From NCBI RefSeq assembly GCF_018861905.1, contig NZ_JAHLDU010000010.1:62001-126000 (forward strand): DNA of 64,000 bases. Direction: 5' to 3'. Origin of the DNA: Clostridium sp. DSM 17811. GTDB lineage: Bacteria; Bacillota; Clostridia; Clostridiales; Clostridiaceae. The notes beneath the pieces are model-generated. The model was not told the DNA's origin. It did no database searches and saw only the letters and a program-made list of their open reading frames with translations. The position numbers and the translations under genes are program-made. This document shows positions 36,140-43,769 of the stretch, in pieces (the stretch's first letter is position 1; each line of letters begins with the position of its first letter).

Positions 36140-36640
36140 ATGGAAATTAACTTTACGGATAATTTAGAAAGAGGTATGAAATTTTTGCATACACAAGGTG
36201 CTTTTTTAACAGTAAAATCCGGTGAGAAAATCAATACAATGACTATAGGGTGGGGAAATGTAGGATATGTTTGGAATAGGCCTATATTTACTGTAATGGT
36301 AAGGAAATCGAGGTATACGATTAATTTTTTAGAAGAGTCTGATAATTTTACAGTTAGCATACCCTTAAGTAAAAAATTAAAGAATGAATTAATGGTATGT
36401 GGAAGTAAATCTGGAAGAGATATTGATAAATTTAAGGAGTGCAATTTAACACTTGAGAAGAGTAAAAAAGTAGATACTCCGGTAATTGCTGAGTGTGATC
36501 TTTTTTATGAATGCAAAATAGTGTATAAACAAGAAATGGATCCTAAGTTACTTTCAGAAGATATTGTAAAAAATTCTTATGAAAATGGAGATTTTCATAT
36601 ATTGTATTATGGAGAAATTTTAGAAACTTATATAAAATAG
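36140..36640 (+). CDS. Flavin reductase family protein
   Basis: 166 residues, a split-barrel FMN-binding protein. GAFLTVKSGEKINTMTIGWG is the typical first strand pair, and RPIFTVMVRKSRYT and NFTVSIPL are the following blocks; FHILYYGEI near the end is conserved too. Relatives reduce flavins with NAD(P)H or bind FMN for other transfers. Partner enzyme unknown. AAGGAGG lies before the ATG; single gene with a terminator. Confidence 0.88.
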   Translation: MEINFTDNLERGMKFLHTQGAFLTVKSGEKINTMTIGWGNVGYVWNRPIFTVMVRKSRYTINFLEESDNFTVSIPLSKKLKNELMVCGSKSGRDIDKFKECNLTLEKSKKVDTPVIAECDLFYECKIVYKQEMDPKLLSEDIVKNSYENGDFHILYYGEILETYIK

Positions 36641-36658
36641 AAAGGCTTTATATTATTA

Positions 36659-36693
36659 AAATAGTACACAGAGGTAAGTGTACTATTTTTTTT
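36659..36693. terminator. Bidirectional terminator
   Basis: ATAGTACAC and GTGTACTAT form a 9-bp stem with an 8-base loop; nine T follow on the plus strand and TTTTAATAAT on the minus. It ends the flavin reductase gene and the hisS operon. Confidence 0.8.
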
Positions 36694-36712
36694 TGTCCAG
36701 AAAAAATACATA

Positions 36713-38062
36713 TTAAAAGTCAAAAAGTGTCTTTTTCATATTTTCATATTTAATAATATAATAATCTCTTCTTAAAGAAATTTGTTCTAGAGCATAAGCT
36801 AATATATCGATTTCTGCGTATGTGTTATAAAGTCCAAAACTAATTCTAACCATTCCTGGGTGATACAAATCAGGATTTTCTAAACGCTTAATTAGAAAAT
36901 CATTAGAAATACCTAGTAATTTAACTAGGTATGGTTGGGCACAAAAACAACCACTTCTTACCGAGATGCCACATTCATAGGAGAGTATTTTTGCAACTAG
37001 TGAGTGATGCATTCCGCATATATTAAAAGGGATTATGCTAACTCTGTCAACACATCTAGAAGTATCACAATATATTTTAATATTTGGTATATCTTTTATT
37101 TTATTGAGGGCATAGGCAGTCAATTTCTTTTCAACACGCTCCACGTTATCCATACCAATTTTACTTAATGTCCTAATAGCCGCGGCCAAAGCTATAGATC
37201 CTATAACATTTGGTGAGCCGGCTTCATGTCTCTGTGGAGAGTCATTCCATTTTATAAAATCATGAGTGACAATATCGACTGTTCCACCGCCTACTAAATC
37301 AGGTTCACAATTATCTAAAATACTTTTAGGGCCTATTAATACTCCAGTCCCAAAAGGTGCATACATTTTATGAGCAGAGAAAACCAGAAAATCTATATTA
37401 TATTCTGAATTTTTACTATTCATTATAAAAGGAGCATGAGGAACTAATTGTGCTCCATCAATTAATAATTTAGAATTAAATTTATGAACTAGTTTAGCTA
37501 TATCATATATAGGGTTTTTATAGCCAGTTACATTTGAAGCACCTGTAATTGTAACTAATCTCACATAATTATTGTATTTATTCAATTTAGACTCTAAATC
37601 ATCTAAGGACAACTTGCCATCTTCATCTACAGATATATATTCTACAATAAACTTATCTCTCCAAGGTAGGTCATTTGAGTGATGTTCCATATCAGTAGTT
37701 AAGATAACATTTTTTTTATAAGGATTGTACAATAAATTGGATAGTTTATTAAGGGCTTCTGTGCAGTTTTTAACATAGATAACTGTATTACTAGAATCGG
37801 AATTAACAAAGTTACTTACAATATTTCTAGAATCATCATATACTTTGGTAGTTAATTGGGACTTATATCCTTCACCACGATGAATAGAGGAATACCATGG
37901 TGCAAAATCAATAATATCTTCCATAACAGATTTAAATGGTGGTGTAGTTGCTGCATTATCAAAATTAATTGCAGTAACCATTTTCCCAGATATAAGAGGG
38001 ACCTTCTTATTTATGCCAAGTACCAGATCTCTGTAGCTTGGACTATTATCTTTAAATGACAT
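36713..38062 (-). CDS. Class V PLP enzyme, cysteine desulfurase/selenocysteine lyase-like
   Basis: 449 residues from the ATG at 38062, chosen because GAGGAGGAG lies 6 bases before it; the frame is open 22 codons further up without a site. FDNAATTPPF near 34 and EHHSNDLPW near 126 are class V aminotransferase marks; Lys232 in SAHKMYAPFG binds PLP; the catalytic-loop region reads VRSGCFCAQPY with Cys372 and Cys374, the latter at the SufS cysteine position. It differs from the IscS at 40421. It lies 75 bases after hisS on the same strand and the pair ends in one terminator. The product could supply sulfur or act on another amino acid; no scaffold protein is adjacent. Confidence 0.82.
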   Translation of the reverse strand: MSFKDNSPSYRDLVLGINKKVPLISGKMVTAINFDNAATTPPFKSVMEDIIDFAPWYSSIHRGEGYKSQLTTKVYDDSRNIVSNFVNSDSSNTVIYVKNCTEALNKLSNLLYNPYKKNVILTTDMEHHSNDLPWRDKFIVEYISVDEDGKLSLDDLESKLNKYNNYVRLVTITGASNVTGYKNPIYDIAKLVHKFNSKLLIDGAQLVPHAPFIMNSKNSEYNIDFLVFSAHKMYAPFGTGVLIGPKSILDNCEPDLVGGGTVDIVTHDFIKWNDSPQRHEAGSPNVIGSIALAAAIRTLSKIGMDNVERVEKKLTAYALNKIKDIPNIKIYCDTSRCVDRVSIIPFNICGMHHSLVAKILSYECGISVRSGCFCAQPYLVKLLGISNDFLIKRLENPDLYHPGMVRISFGLYNTYAEIDILAYALEQISLRRDYYIIKYENMKKTLFDF

Positions 38063-38137
38063 GATACTCCTCCTCGCATACTTATTTACAGTATATAATA
38101 TTAGGATTACGAGGAAAAGGTGATACAAAATTATGAT

Positions 38138-39457
38138 TTAAATATTAACCATTTTATAAGCTTCATCCAAACTAGCAGTTTCTTGCACGCCAGTGACCAT
38201 ATTTTTTACTGTAACAGTTTTATTTTGTACTTCTTCATCGCCTATTAAAATTGTATATGGTATTCCTAATTTATTTGCATAACCAAGTTTCTTTACTATC
38301 TTAGTGTCCTCAAGGTAAATTTCTGTAACAACACCCTTGTCTCTTAAGGATTTTGCAAAAGAAATTGCATAATCAATAACATTATTATCAAGTGGTATGA
38401 CGAGTACTTTTGTTATACCGCTATTTGTGTCATTTTTAAAAAATCCGACTTCATTTAATTGATAAAATAAGCGAGTTAATCCAATTGAAATTCCGACTCC
38501 TGGCAATTTTTGTTTTGTATAATATTCTGCTAAATTATCATAACGCCCACCGGAACACACAGAACCAATAGATGGATATTCATTTAAAAATGTTTCATAA
38601 ACCGTGCCTGTGTAATAATCAAGACCTCTTGATATTTTCAAATCGATTTTAAAATTATTATCCGGAACTCCAAACAATTTAACGTATTTTGAAACGGTTG
38701 TAAGTTCACATACACCCTCTTTAAAGGTTGAATTAGAAATATCTAAATTCTTTAAAAATAGTAGGATATCTTCGTTGCTTCCACGAGCATTAATAAACTC
38801 AAGAATTTTATCTATAACTCCCTTACTTAATCCACTAGTTAATAGTTCTTCAACCGCTACAGTAACTCCGATTTTATCTATCTTATCAATAATCCTTAAG
38901 ACGTCAGATTTATCTTCAATGTTTAAAAATTCAAAAAATCCATTTAGAATTTTTCTGTTATTTACTTTTATGGTGAAATCTTCGAAACCGAGATTGTTAA
39001 ATATTGAGTAAATGATACTAGGAATTTCAGAATCATTTAAAATGCTTAAACTGTTGCTTCCAACAATATCAATATCGCATTGATAAAATTCGCGAAAGCG
39101 CCCTTTTTGATTTCTCTCTCCTCTATATACCTTTCCAATTTGATATCTTCTAAAAGGAAAAGTTAAGGAATTAGAATTTTGAGCCACATATCTTGCGAGG
39201 GGTACGGTTAAATCAAATCTAAGAGATAAATCATTACTACCCTTTGAGAATCTATAGATTTGTTTTTCAGTTTCTCCACCACCTTTTGCGAGTAAAATCT
39301 CTGATTTTTCGATTACTGGAGTATCTATTGGCATAAATCCAAAACTTTCATAAGTTTTCCTTATTGTATCTGATAATTTGTTGAACTGAATTTGATCTGA
39401 TGGTAATAACTCCATAAATCCAGGTAAAATTGATGGTTTCACAATTTCATTTTTCAT
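38138..39457 (-). CDS. hisS: Histidyl-tRNA synthetase, divergent type
   Basis: 439 residues. Class II motifs are present: LSLRFDLTVPLARYVAQN (motif 1/2 region), FRRYQIGKVYRGERNQKGRF with the motif 2 arginine, REFYQCDIDIVG, the histidine-binding RGLDYYTGTVYE, and the motif 3 part GVGISIGLTRL; an anticodon-binding domain follows from about 340. It starts KPSILPGFMELLPSDQIQFN, unlike the usual clostridial opening, and REFYQCDIDI is typical of another HisRS branch. With no hisS between hemZ and aspS, it may be the only copy, though the rest of the genome is not visible. AGGAGG precedes the ATG by 9 bases. Confidence 0.92.
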   Translation of the reverse strand: MKNEIVKPSILPGFMELLPSDQIQFNKLSDTIRKTYESFGFMPIDTPVIEKSEILLAKGGGETEKQIYRFSKGSNDLSLRFDLTVPLARYVAQNSNSLTFPFRRYQIGKVYRGERNQKGRFREFYQCDIDIVGSNSLSILNDSEIPSIIYSIFNNLGFEDFTIKVNNRKILNGFFEFLNIEDKSDVLRIIDKIDKIGVTVAVEELLTSGLSKGVIDKILEFINARGSNEDILLFLKNLDISNSTFKEGVCELTTVSKYVKLFGVPDNNFKIDLKISRGLDYYTGTVYETFLNEYPSIGSVCSGGRYDNLAEYYTKQKLPGVGISIGLTRLFYQLNEVGFFKNDTNSGITKVLVIPLDNNVIDYAISFAKSLRDKGVVTEIYLEDTKIVKKLGYANKLGIPYTILIGDEEVQNKTVTVKNMVTGVQETASLDEAYKMVNI

Positions 39458-39480
39458 TATTAATACCTCCTATAAAAATA

Positions 39481-39516
39481 TAAAAAACCCGACATAAGTG
39501 TTGTACTTACATGGGT
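39481..39516 (-). terminator. Terminator-like hairpin in the hisS leader
   Basis: On the minus strand ACCCATGTAAGT pairs with ACTTATGTCGGGT (one bulged C and two wobbles, 39487-39516), followed by TTTTTTATATTTTTAT, just before the AGGAGG of hisS. It is downstream of the hisS promoter, so it would cut transcription before the gene unless overcome. There is no T-box sequence. Confidence 0.6.
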
Positions 39517-39541
39517 GATCATCCGCTAAAGTGCTTGCTAA

Positions 39542-39570
39542 ATTATACTATATATAATTAAATACTTCAA
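39542..39570 (-). promoter_or_regulatory. sigma-A promoter of hisS
   Basis: On the minus strand TTGAAG (39565-39570) and TATAAT (39542-39547) are 17 bases apart. The start near 39535 gives a leader of about 78 bases that is mostly the terminator-like hairpin. Confidence 0.6.
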
Positions 39571-39641
39571 GGATGAATATAAATTTAGTTTTAATGTTAT
39601 TTTAAGACTTTTATGATTATGTAATATCGAGTATTATGGAT

Positions 39642-39677
39642 ATATTATCTGATTATTAGTGGATAATAAGATAATAT
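39642..39677. repeat. Imperfect inverted repeat between hisS and iscR
   Basis: ATATTATCT (39642-39650) and AGATAATAT (39669-39677) are perfect 9-base arms around an AT-rich centre with further partial symmetry. It sits 72 bases upstream of the hisS -35 and 45 upstream of the iscR -35. Operator or chance AT symmetry. Confidence 0.35.
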
Positions 39678-39721
39678 GGGTTAAGGATAGATATAATAAA
39701 AGAAAATTTTAAAATTTATAG

Positions 39722-39750
39722 TTGACAAGAATACTAGGGTTTGATATTAT
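39722..39750 (+). promoter_or_regulatory. sigma-A promoter of the isc operon
   Basis: TTGACA (39722-39727), 17 bases, TATTAT (39745-39750): consensus -35 and good -10. A start near 39757 gives a leader of about 230 bases before iscR. A 60-codon frame that begins with the TTG of the -35 box is not considered a gene. Confidence 0.65.
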
Positions 39751-39909
39751 GAATTTAGAAAGTGTAGTAAAACACTCTACTTTAATAATAACTCATAAGG
39801 AAAGATTCGCTATTGTAAGCAATTATTACATACTTAAACAGTTTGAAAACTTTAGGAGTGTAAATTTCCTTATGGATTTGTTAATGCTTCACCACCTGCG
39901 ATGATAAAT

Positions 39910-39946
39910 AACACCTTAGGTGATGATGAATGACACCTAAGGTGTT
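39910..39946. promoter_or_regulatory. Tandem CACCTWAGGTG palindromes before iscR (operator or RNA hairpin)
   Basis: CACCTTAGGTG (39912-39922) and ACACCTAAGGTGT (39933-39945) are each palindromes with a one-base centre, and their centres are 22 bp apart, about two helix turns. Seen together they also make a perfect 12-bp hairpin (39910-39921 with 39935-39946, 13-base loop). They lie 42 bases before the iscR ATG. DNA operator for a dimeric regulator or a leader hairpin are both possible. Confidence 0.55.
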
Positions 39947-39987
39947 AATGAATAGCTGGGCAGATGATGACAAAAAGGAGTGATTAA

Positions 39988-40428
39988 ATGAAATTATCTA
40001 CAAAGGGAAGATATGGAGTTAAGGCCATGGTAGATTTAGCGATAAATTATGGAGAACACCCTGTATCTATAAAGAGTATATCTGAAAGACAAGGTATATC
40101 TGAATATTATTTAGAACAATTATTTTCATCACTTCGAAAGGCTAAGCTTATTAAAAGTGTAAGGGGATCTCAGGGTGGATATTTACTCAATAGAGCTCCT
40201 GCGGAAATAACTGTTTATGATATTATTAATGTACTTGAGGGACCAATAGAAATTTCAACTTGTCTTCATGATGAAGAATGTACTAATATTGATTGTTGTG
40301 CCACTCGGCCATTATGGAAAAAAATTAAAAATAGTATAGATAGTGTAACTACTTCGATAAATTTAAAAGATATTGTATCTGATTATAACGAAATGACGTT
40401 AATTAAAGGAGTGAAGGATAATGAATAA
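39988..40428 (+). CDS. iscR: IscR-like Rrf2-family Fe-S regulator
   Basis: 146 residues: winged-helix DNA-binding part ([29 protein letters not shown] at about 57-65) and a cysteine cluster with Cys92, Cys98, Cys103 and Cys104. E. coli IscR binds its 2Fe-2S cluster with Cys92, Cys98 and Cys104, so the spacing matches. It should report on cluster supply and control the operon it heads. AAAGGAG precedes the ATG. Its end overlaps iscS by 8 bases. Confidence 0.92.
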   Translation: MKLSTKGRYGVKAMVDLAINYGEHPVSIKSISERQGISEYYLEQLFSSLRKAKLIKSVRGSQGGYLLNRAPAEITVYDIINVLEGPIEISTCLHDEECTNIDCCATRPLWKKIKNSIDSVTTSINLKDIVSDYNEMTLIKGVKDNE

Positions 40429-41605
40429 ATCAATTTATATGGATCATGCTGCAACAACATATGTTAAACCAGAAGTTATGGAAGAAATGCTTCCGTATTT
40501 TACAAAATATTTTGGAAATCCATCTTCTATTTATACTTTAGCAAGGGATACTAAAAAGGCTATTGATATTGGACGTGATAAGGTAGCAAAAGCGATAAAT
40601 GCTGATTCAAGTGAAATATTTTTTACAAGTGGAGGCTCAGAAGCAGATAATTGGGCTATAAAGGGCATTGCTTCTTCTTACAAGAAAAAAGGAAATCATA
40701 TAATAACAACAGCTATAGAACATCATGCAGTACTTCATACCTGTGAATATTTAGCTAAAAATGGATTTGATATTACATATTTACCGGTAGATGAATATGG
40801 ATTTATTAGTATTAAAGATCTAGAAAATGCAATTACAGATAAAACTATTTTAGTATCAGTAATGTTTGCTAATAATGAGATTGGAACAATAGAACCAATA
40901 AAAGAAATAGGAGCATTATGTAGAAGCAAAAAAATACTTTTTCATACTGATGCAGTTCAAGCTGTAGGGCATATACCAGTTGATGTAAAAGAAATGAATA
41001 TAGATTTATTATCACTTGCTGGTCATAAGTTTTATGGACCAAAAGGCATAGGAGCTTTATATATAAGAAAAGGTATTAAAATAGAAAATTTAATACATGG
41101 TGGTGGGCAAGAAAGAGGTAAAAGAGCTGGTACTGAAAATGTAGCTAGTGTAGTTGGAATTGGTAAAGCTCTTGAGCTAGCTGTTGCGAACATGGAAGAG
41201 AATAATAAAAAACTAGTTATTTTAAGAGATAAACTTATGAATGGATTATTAAAAGTACCTTACACAAGACTTAATGGACCAATAGGAGAAAAAAGACTTC
41301 CTGGAAACTCTAATATTAGTTTTAGATTTGTTGAAGGTGAATCTATATTGCTAATGCTCGATGCGAAGGGTATTGCAGCATCAAGTGGAAGCGCATGTAC
41401 TTCTGGTTCTTTAGATCCATCACACGTATTACTTGCAATAGGTCTTATTCATGAGATAGCTCATGGATCACTTAGATTAACAATAGGCGATGCTACCACT
41501 GAGGAAGAAGTAGATTATGTATTAGAAACAGTTCCAAAAGTTATACAAAGATTAAGAGATATGTCACCATTATATGATGACTACTTAAAGAAGGGGGAAA
41601 AATAA
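40421..41605 (+). CDS. iscS: Cysteine desulfurase IscS/NifS
   Basis: 394 residues. PLP lysine Lys203 in [11 protein letters not shown]; catalytic Cys326 on the mobile loop [16 protein letters not shown], typical of the IscS (group I) class. It takes sulfur from cysteine and gives it to IscU for clusters and to MnmA for tRNA thiolation; both partners follow in the operon. GGAGTG within iscR serves as ribosome binding site. Confidence 0.96.
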   Translation: MNKSIYMDHAATTYVKPEVMEEMLPYFTKYFGNPSSIYTLARDTKKAIDIGRDKVAKAINADSSEIFFTSGGSEADNWAIKGIASSYKKKGNHIITTAIEHHAVLHTCEYLAKNGFDITYLPVDEYGFISIKDLENAITDKTILVSVMFANNEIGTIEPIKEIGALCRSKKILFHTDAVQAVGHIPVDVKEMNIDLLSLAGHKFYGPKGIGALYIRKGIKIENLIHGGGQERGKRAGTENVASVVGIGKALELAVANMEENNKKLVILRDKLMNGLLKVPYTRLNGPIGEKRLPGNSNISFRFVEGESILLMLDAKGIAASSGSACTSGSLDPSHVLLAIGLIHEIAHGSLRLTIGDATTEEEVDYVLETVPKVIQRLRDMSPLYDDYLKKGEK

Positions 41606-41606
41606 T

Positions 41607-42035
41607 ATGGATTACAGTGCAAAAGTTATGGACCATTTTACTAATCCAAGAAATGTAGGAGAAATTGAAAATGCTAGTGGTATAGGTGAAGTTGGTAACG
41701 CTAAATGTGGAGATATTATGAAAGTTTATTTAAAAGTTGAAGATAATATAGTAGTAGATGCAAAATTTAAAACTTTTGGTTGTGGATCAGCTATAGCTTC
41801 TTCAAGTATGGCAACAGAACTTATTAAAGGTAAATCTATAGATGATGCATGGACATTAACAAATAAAGCTGTAGCTGAAGCTCTAGATGGACTTCCAGCA
41901 ATAAAAATGCATTGCTCGGTACTAGCTGAAGAGGCAATTCATATGGCAATAAATGATTATAGAAAAAAAGCTGGTCTAGAGGAATTTGATTATGAAGAAC
42001 ACGATGACATACATGGTGAAATACCAGAAGAATAG
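41607..42035 (+). CDS. iscU: Iron-sulfur cluster scaffold IscU
   Basis: 142 residues. The three cluster cysteines are Cys34 (KCGD), Cys59 (FGCGSA) and Cys103 (MHCSVLAEE), with Asp36 and His102 also kept. Clusters are built on it from iron and IscS sulfur. It starts one base after the iscS stop. The tail after residue 120 is acidic (EEFDYEEHDDIHGEIPEE), absent from the second copy at 43287. Confidence 0.95.
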   Translation: MDYSAKVMDHFTNPRNVGEIENASGIGEVGNAKCGDIMKVYLKVEDNIVVDAKFKTFGCGSAIASSSMATELIKGKSIDDAWTLTNKAVAEALDGLPAIKMHCSVLAEEAIHMAINDYRKKAGLEEFDYEEHDDIHGEIPEE

Positions 42036-42045
42036 GTGATTTTAA

Positions 42046-43122
42046 ATGAAGAAAAAAGTAGTTATTGGAATGAGTGGTGGAGTAGATAGCTCTGTAGCAG
42101 CGTATCTTTTGCAAGAGCAAGGTTATGAGGTTATAGGAATTATGATGAAGCTCTCACCAGATAATCCTGATTATGAGGAAAATGAAGGCGGATGTTGTTC
42201 TATATCAGCGGCAAATGATGCAAGACGTGTTGCTGATGTGTTAGATATACCATTTTATGTTATGAATTTTAAAGATGTTTTTAAAAAAAATGTTATTGAT
42301 AATTTTGTTGATGAATATATGGAAGGTAGAACTCCCAACCCTTGTATTGTATGCAATAGGACTATTAAATTTGATGAATTTTTAAGAAAAGCGAGAGCCC
42401 TTGGTGCTGATTATATAGCTACAGGGCATTATGCTAAAATTGAAAAACAAGATGATAGATACGTTCTTAAAAATGCAGAAGATAATAAGAAAGATCAAAC
42501 ATATGCTTTATATGGTTTAACGCAAGACCAACTAAGTCGTACTCTAATGCCTTGTGGAGAATATACTAAACCAGAAATACGAAAGATTGCAGAGAAAATT
42601 GGTCTTGAAGTTTTTAAAAAAAGGGATAGTCAAGAAATCTGTTTTATACCTGATAATGACCATGGAAATTATATTAAAAAATATAGCGGTAAAGTTATAA
42701 AACCAGGAGACTTTGTTGATAAGCAAGGAGTAGTTATAGGGAAACACAAGGGAATAGTGTATTATACTATAGGACAAAGAAAGGGATTGGGTATTGCACT
42801 AGGAAAACCTGTATTTGTTAATGATATTAATCCTATTACTAATCAGGTAATAGTAGGTGATGAAGAAGATATCTTTAAAACTGGGCTCATAGCTAAAGAT
42901 TTGAATTTTATTCTTTTTGATAAATTAACCTCAAATTTGAAAGTTACAGCTAAAATTAGATACTCGGCAAATCCACAATCGGCTACTTTAATTCCTATGG
43001 AAAATAATAGAGTAAAGGTTGTTTTTGATGAGAAACAAAGAGCTATAACCAAAGGTCAATCGGTAGTTTTCTATTTAGAAAACTTAGTAGTTGGTGGAGG
43101 AATAATAGAGAAAATTTTATAA
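42046..43122 (+). CDS. mnmA: tRNA-specific 2-thiouridylase MnmA
   Basis: 358 residues. The ATP pyrophosphatase P-loop GMSGGVDSS is at about 8-16; the catalytic cysteines lie in [12 protein letters not shown] and SQEICFIPD, and GQRKGLGIA is the central-domain mark. It puts sulfur at C2 of U34 in Glu, Gln and Lys tRNAs. The sulfur comes from IscS, encoded two genes earlier. Confidence 0.97.
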   Translation: MKKKVVIGMSGGVDSSVAAYLLQEQGYEVIGIMMKLSPDNPDYEENEGGCCSISAANDARRVADVLDIPFYVMNFKDVFKKNVIDNFVDEYMEGRTPNPCIVCNRTIKFDEFLRKARALGADYIATGHYAKIEKQDDRYVLKNAEDNKKDQTYALYGLTQDQLSRTLMPCGEYTKPEIRKIAEKIGLEVFKKRDSQEICFIPDNDHGNYIKKYSGKVIKPGDFVDKQGVVIGKHKGIVYYTIGQRKGLGIALGKPVFVNDINPITNQVIVGDEEDIFKTGLIAKDLNFILFDKLTSNLKVTAKIRYSANPQSATLIPMENNRVKVVFDEKQRAITKGQSVVFYLENLVVGGGIIEKIL

Positions 43123-43160
43123 ATTCAATATAAATATTGCTACTTTAGTGCATGATTATA

Positions 43161-43205
43161 GCAGAGGGATATCTAGTTAAAAAACTAGATATCCCTCTGC
43201 ATTTA
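43161..43205 (+). terminator. Long hairpin after mnmA
   Basis: GCAGAGGGATATCTAGTT and its exact complement form an 18-bp stem (43161-43200). The tail ATTTAT is short, so termination may be partial and iscU2 might still be reached. Confidence 0.65.
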
Positions 43206-43286
43206 TAAGAAATAATAGTTAATATTATAAAGTAACGATTAGGATACTGTTATCAACAATTTTATTGAGAGGAAAGGAGTAATACT

Positions 43287-43670
43287 ATGGAATATAGTGA
43301 TAAGGTTATGGAACATTTTTATAGTCCAAGAAATATGGGTGTATTAGGTGATGCTAATGGTATTGGAGAAGCAGGAGACCCTAATTGCGGAGACATAATG
43401 AAAATCTATATTAAGGTAAAGGATAATATAATAAACAACGTTAAATTCAAGGCGTTTGGTTGTGGTTCAGCTATAGCATCGTCGAGCATTGCGACAGAAC
43501 TTATAAAAGGCAAAACTTTAGAAGAGGCTTGGAAATTAACCAATAAGTCAGTTATTGAGGCTTTAGAGGGTTTACCAGTTGTGAAAGAGCATTGCTCTGT
43601 ACTTGCAGAGCAAACTATACATAATGCAATAAATAATTATAGAGAGTCACAAAATCTGAAACTTTGGTAG
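43287..43670 (+). CDS. Second IscU-like scaffold protein
   Basis: 127 residues, close to the IscU at 41607 over the whole length, with Cys34 (NCGD), Cys59 (FGCGSA) and Cys103 (EHCSVLAEQ) all kept, and Asp36. The acidic tail of the first copy is missing. GAAAGGAG precedes the ATG. It stands after the mnmA hairpin, so it could have its own promoter. It may serve as a spare scaffold or for another set of targets; the sequence does not say. Confidence 0.92.
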   Translation: MEYSDKVMEHFYSPRNMGVLGDANGIGEAGDPNCGDIMKIYIKVKDNIINNVKFKAFGCGSAIASSSIATELIKGKTLEEAWKLTNKSVIEALEGLPVVKEHCSVLAEQTIHNAINNYRESQNLKLW

Positions 43671-43712
43671 TTAAGGGACATTCAAGTAAATATTTATTTT
43701 CATGCCCCTAAG

Positions 43713-43769
43713 TTTAACAAAAATAGAACTACATTGAGGGCTAATCAATGTAGTTCTATTTTTGTTAAA
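43713..43769. terminator. Perfect 24-bp bidirectional terminator between iscU2 and nagZ
   Basis: Two exact 24-base arms (43713-43736 and 43746-43769) with a 9-base loop, AT-rich ends that serve as U-runs in both directions. The nagZ stop codon at 43745 is in the loop, so the last codons of nagZ are read from one arm. Confidence 0.9.

Noticed and set aside
39481-39523. Leader peptide with His codons as an attenuator for hisS
   Set aside because: The only ATG frame through the hairpin has a single His codon, so classical histidine attenuation is not supported.
39722-39904. 60-codon plus-strand frame upstream of iscR
   Set aside because: It begins with the TTG of a consensus -35 box, has no ribosome binding site, and its translation resembles nothing; better explained as promoter and leader.
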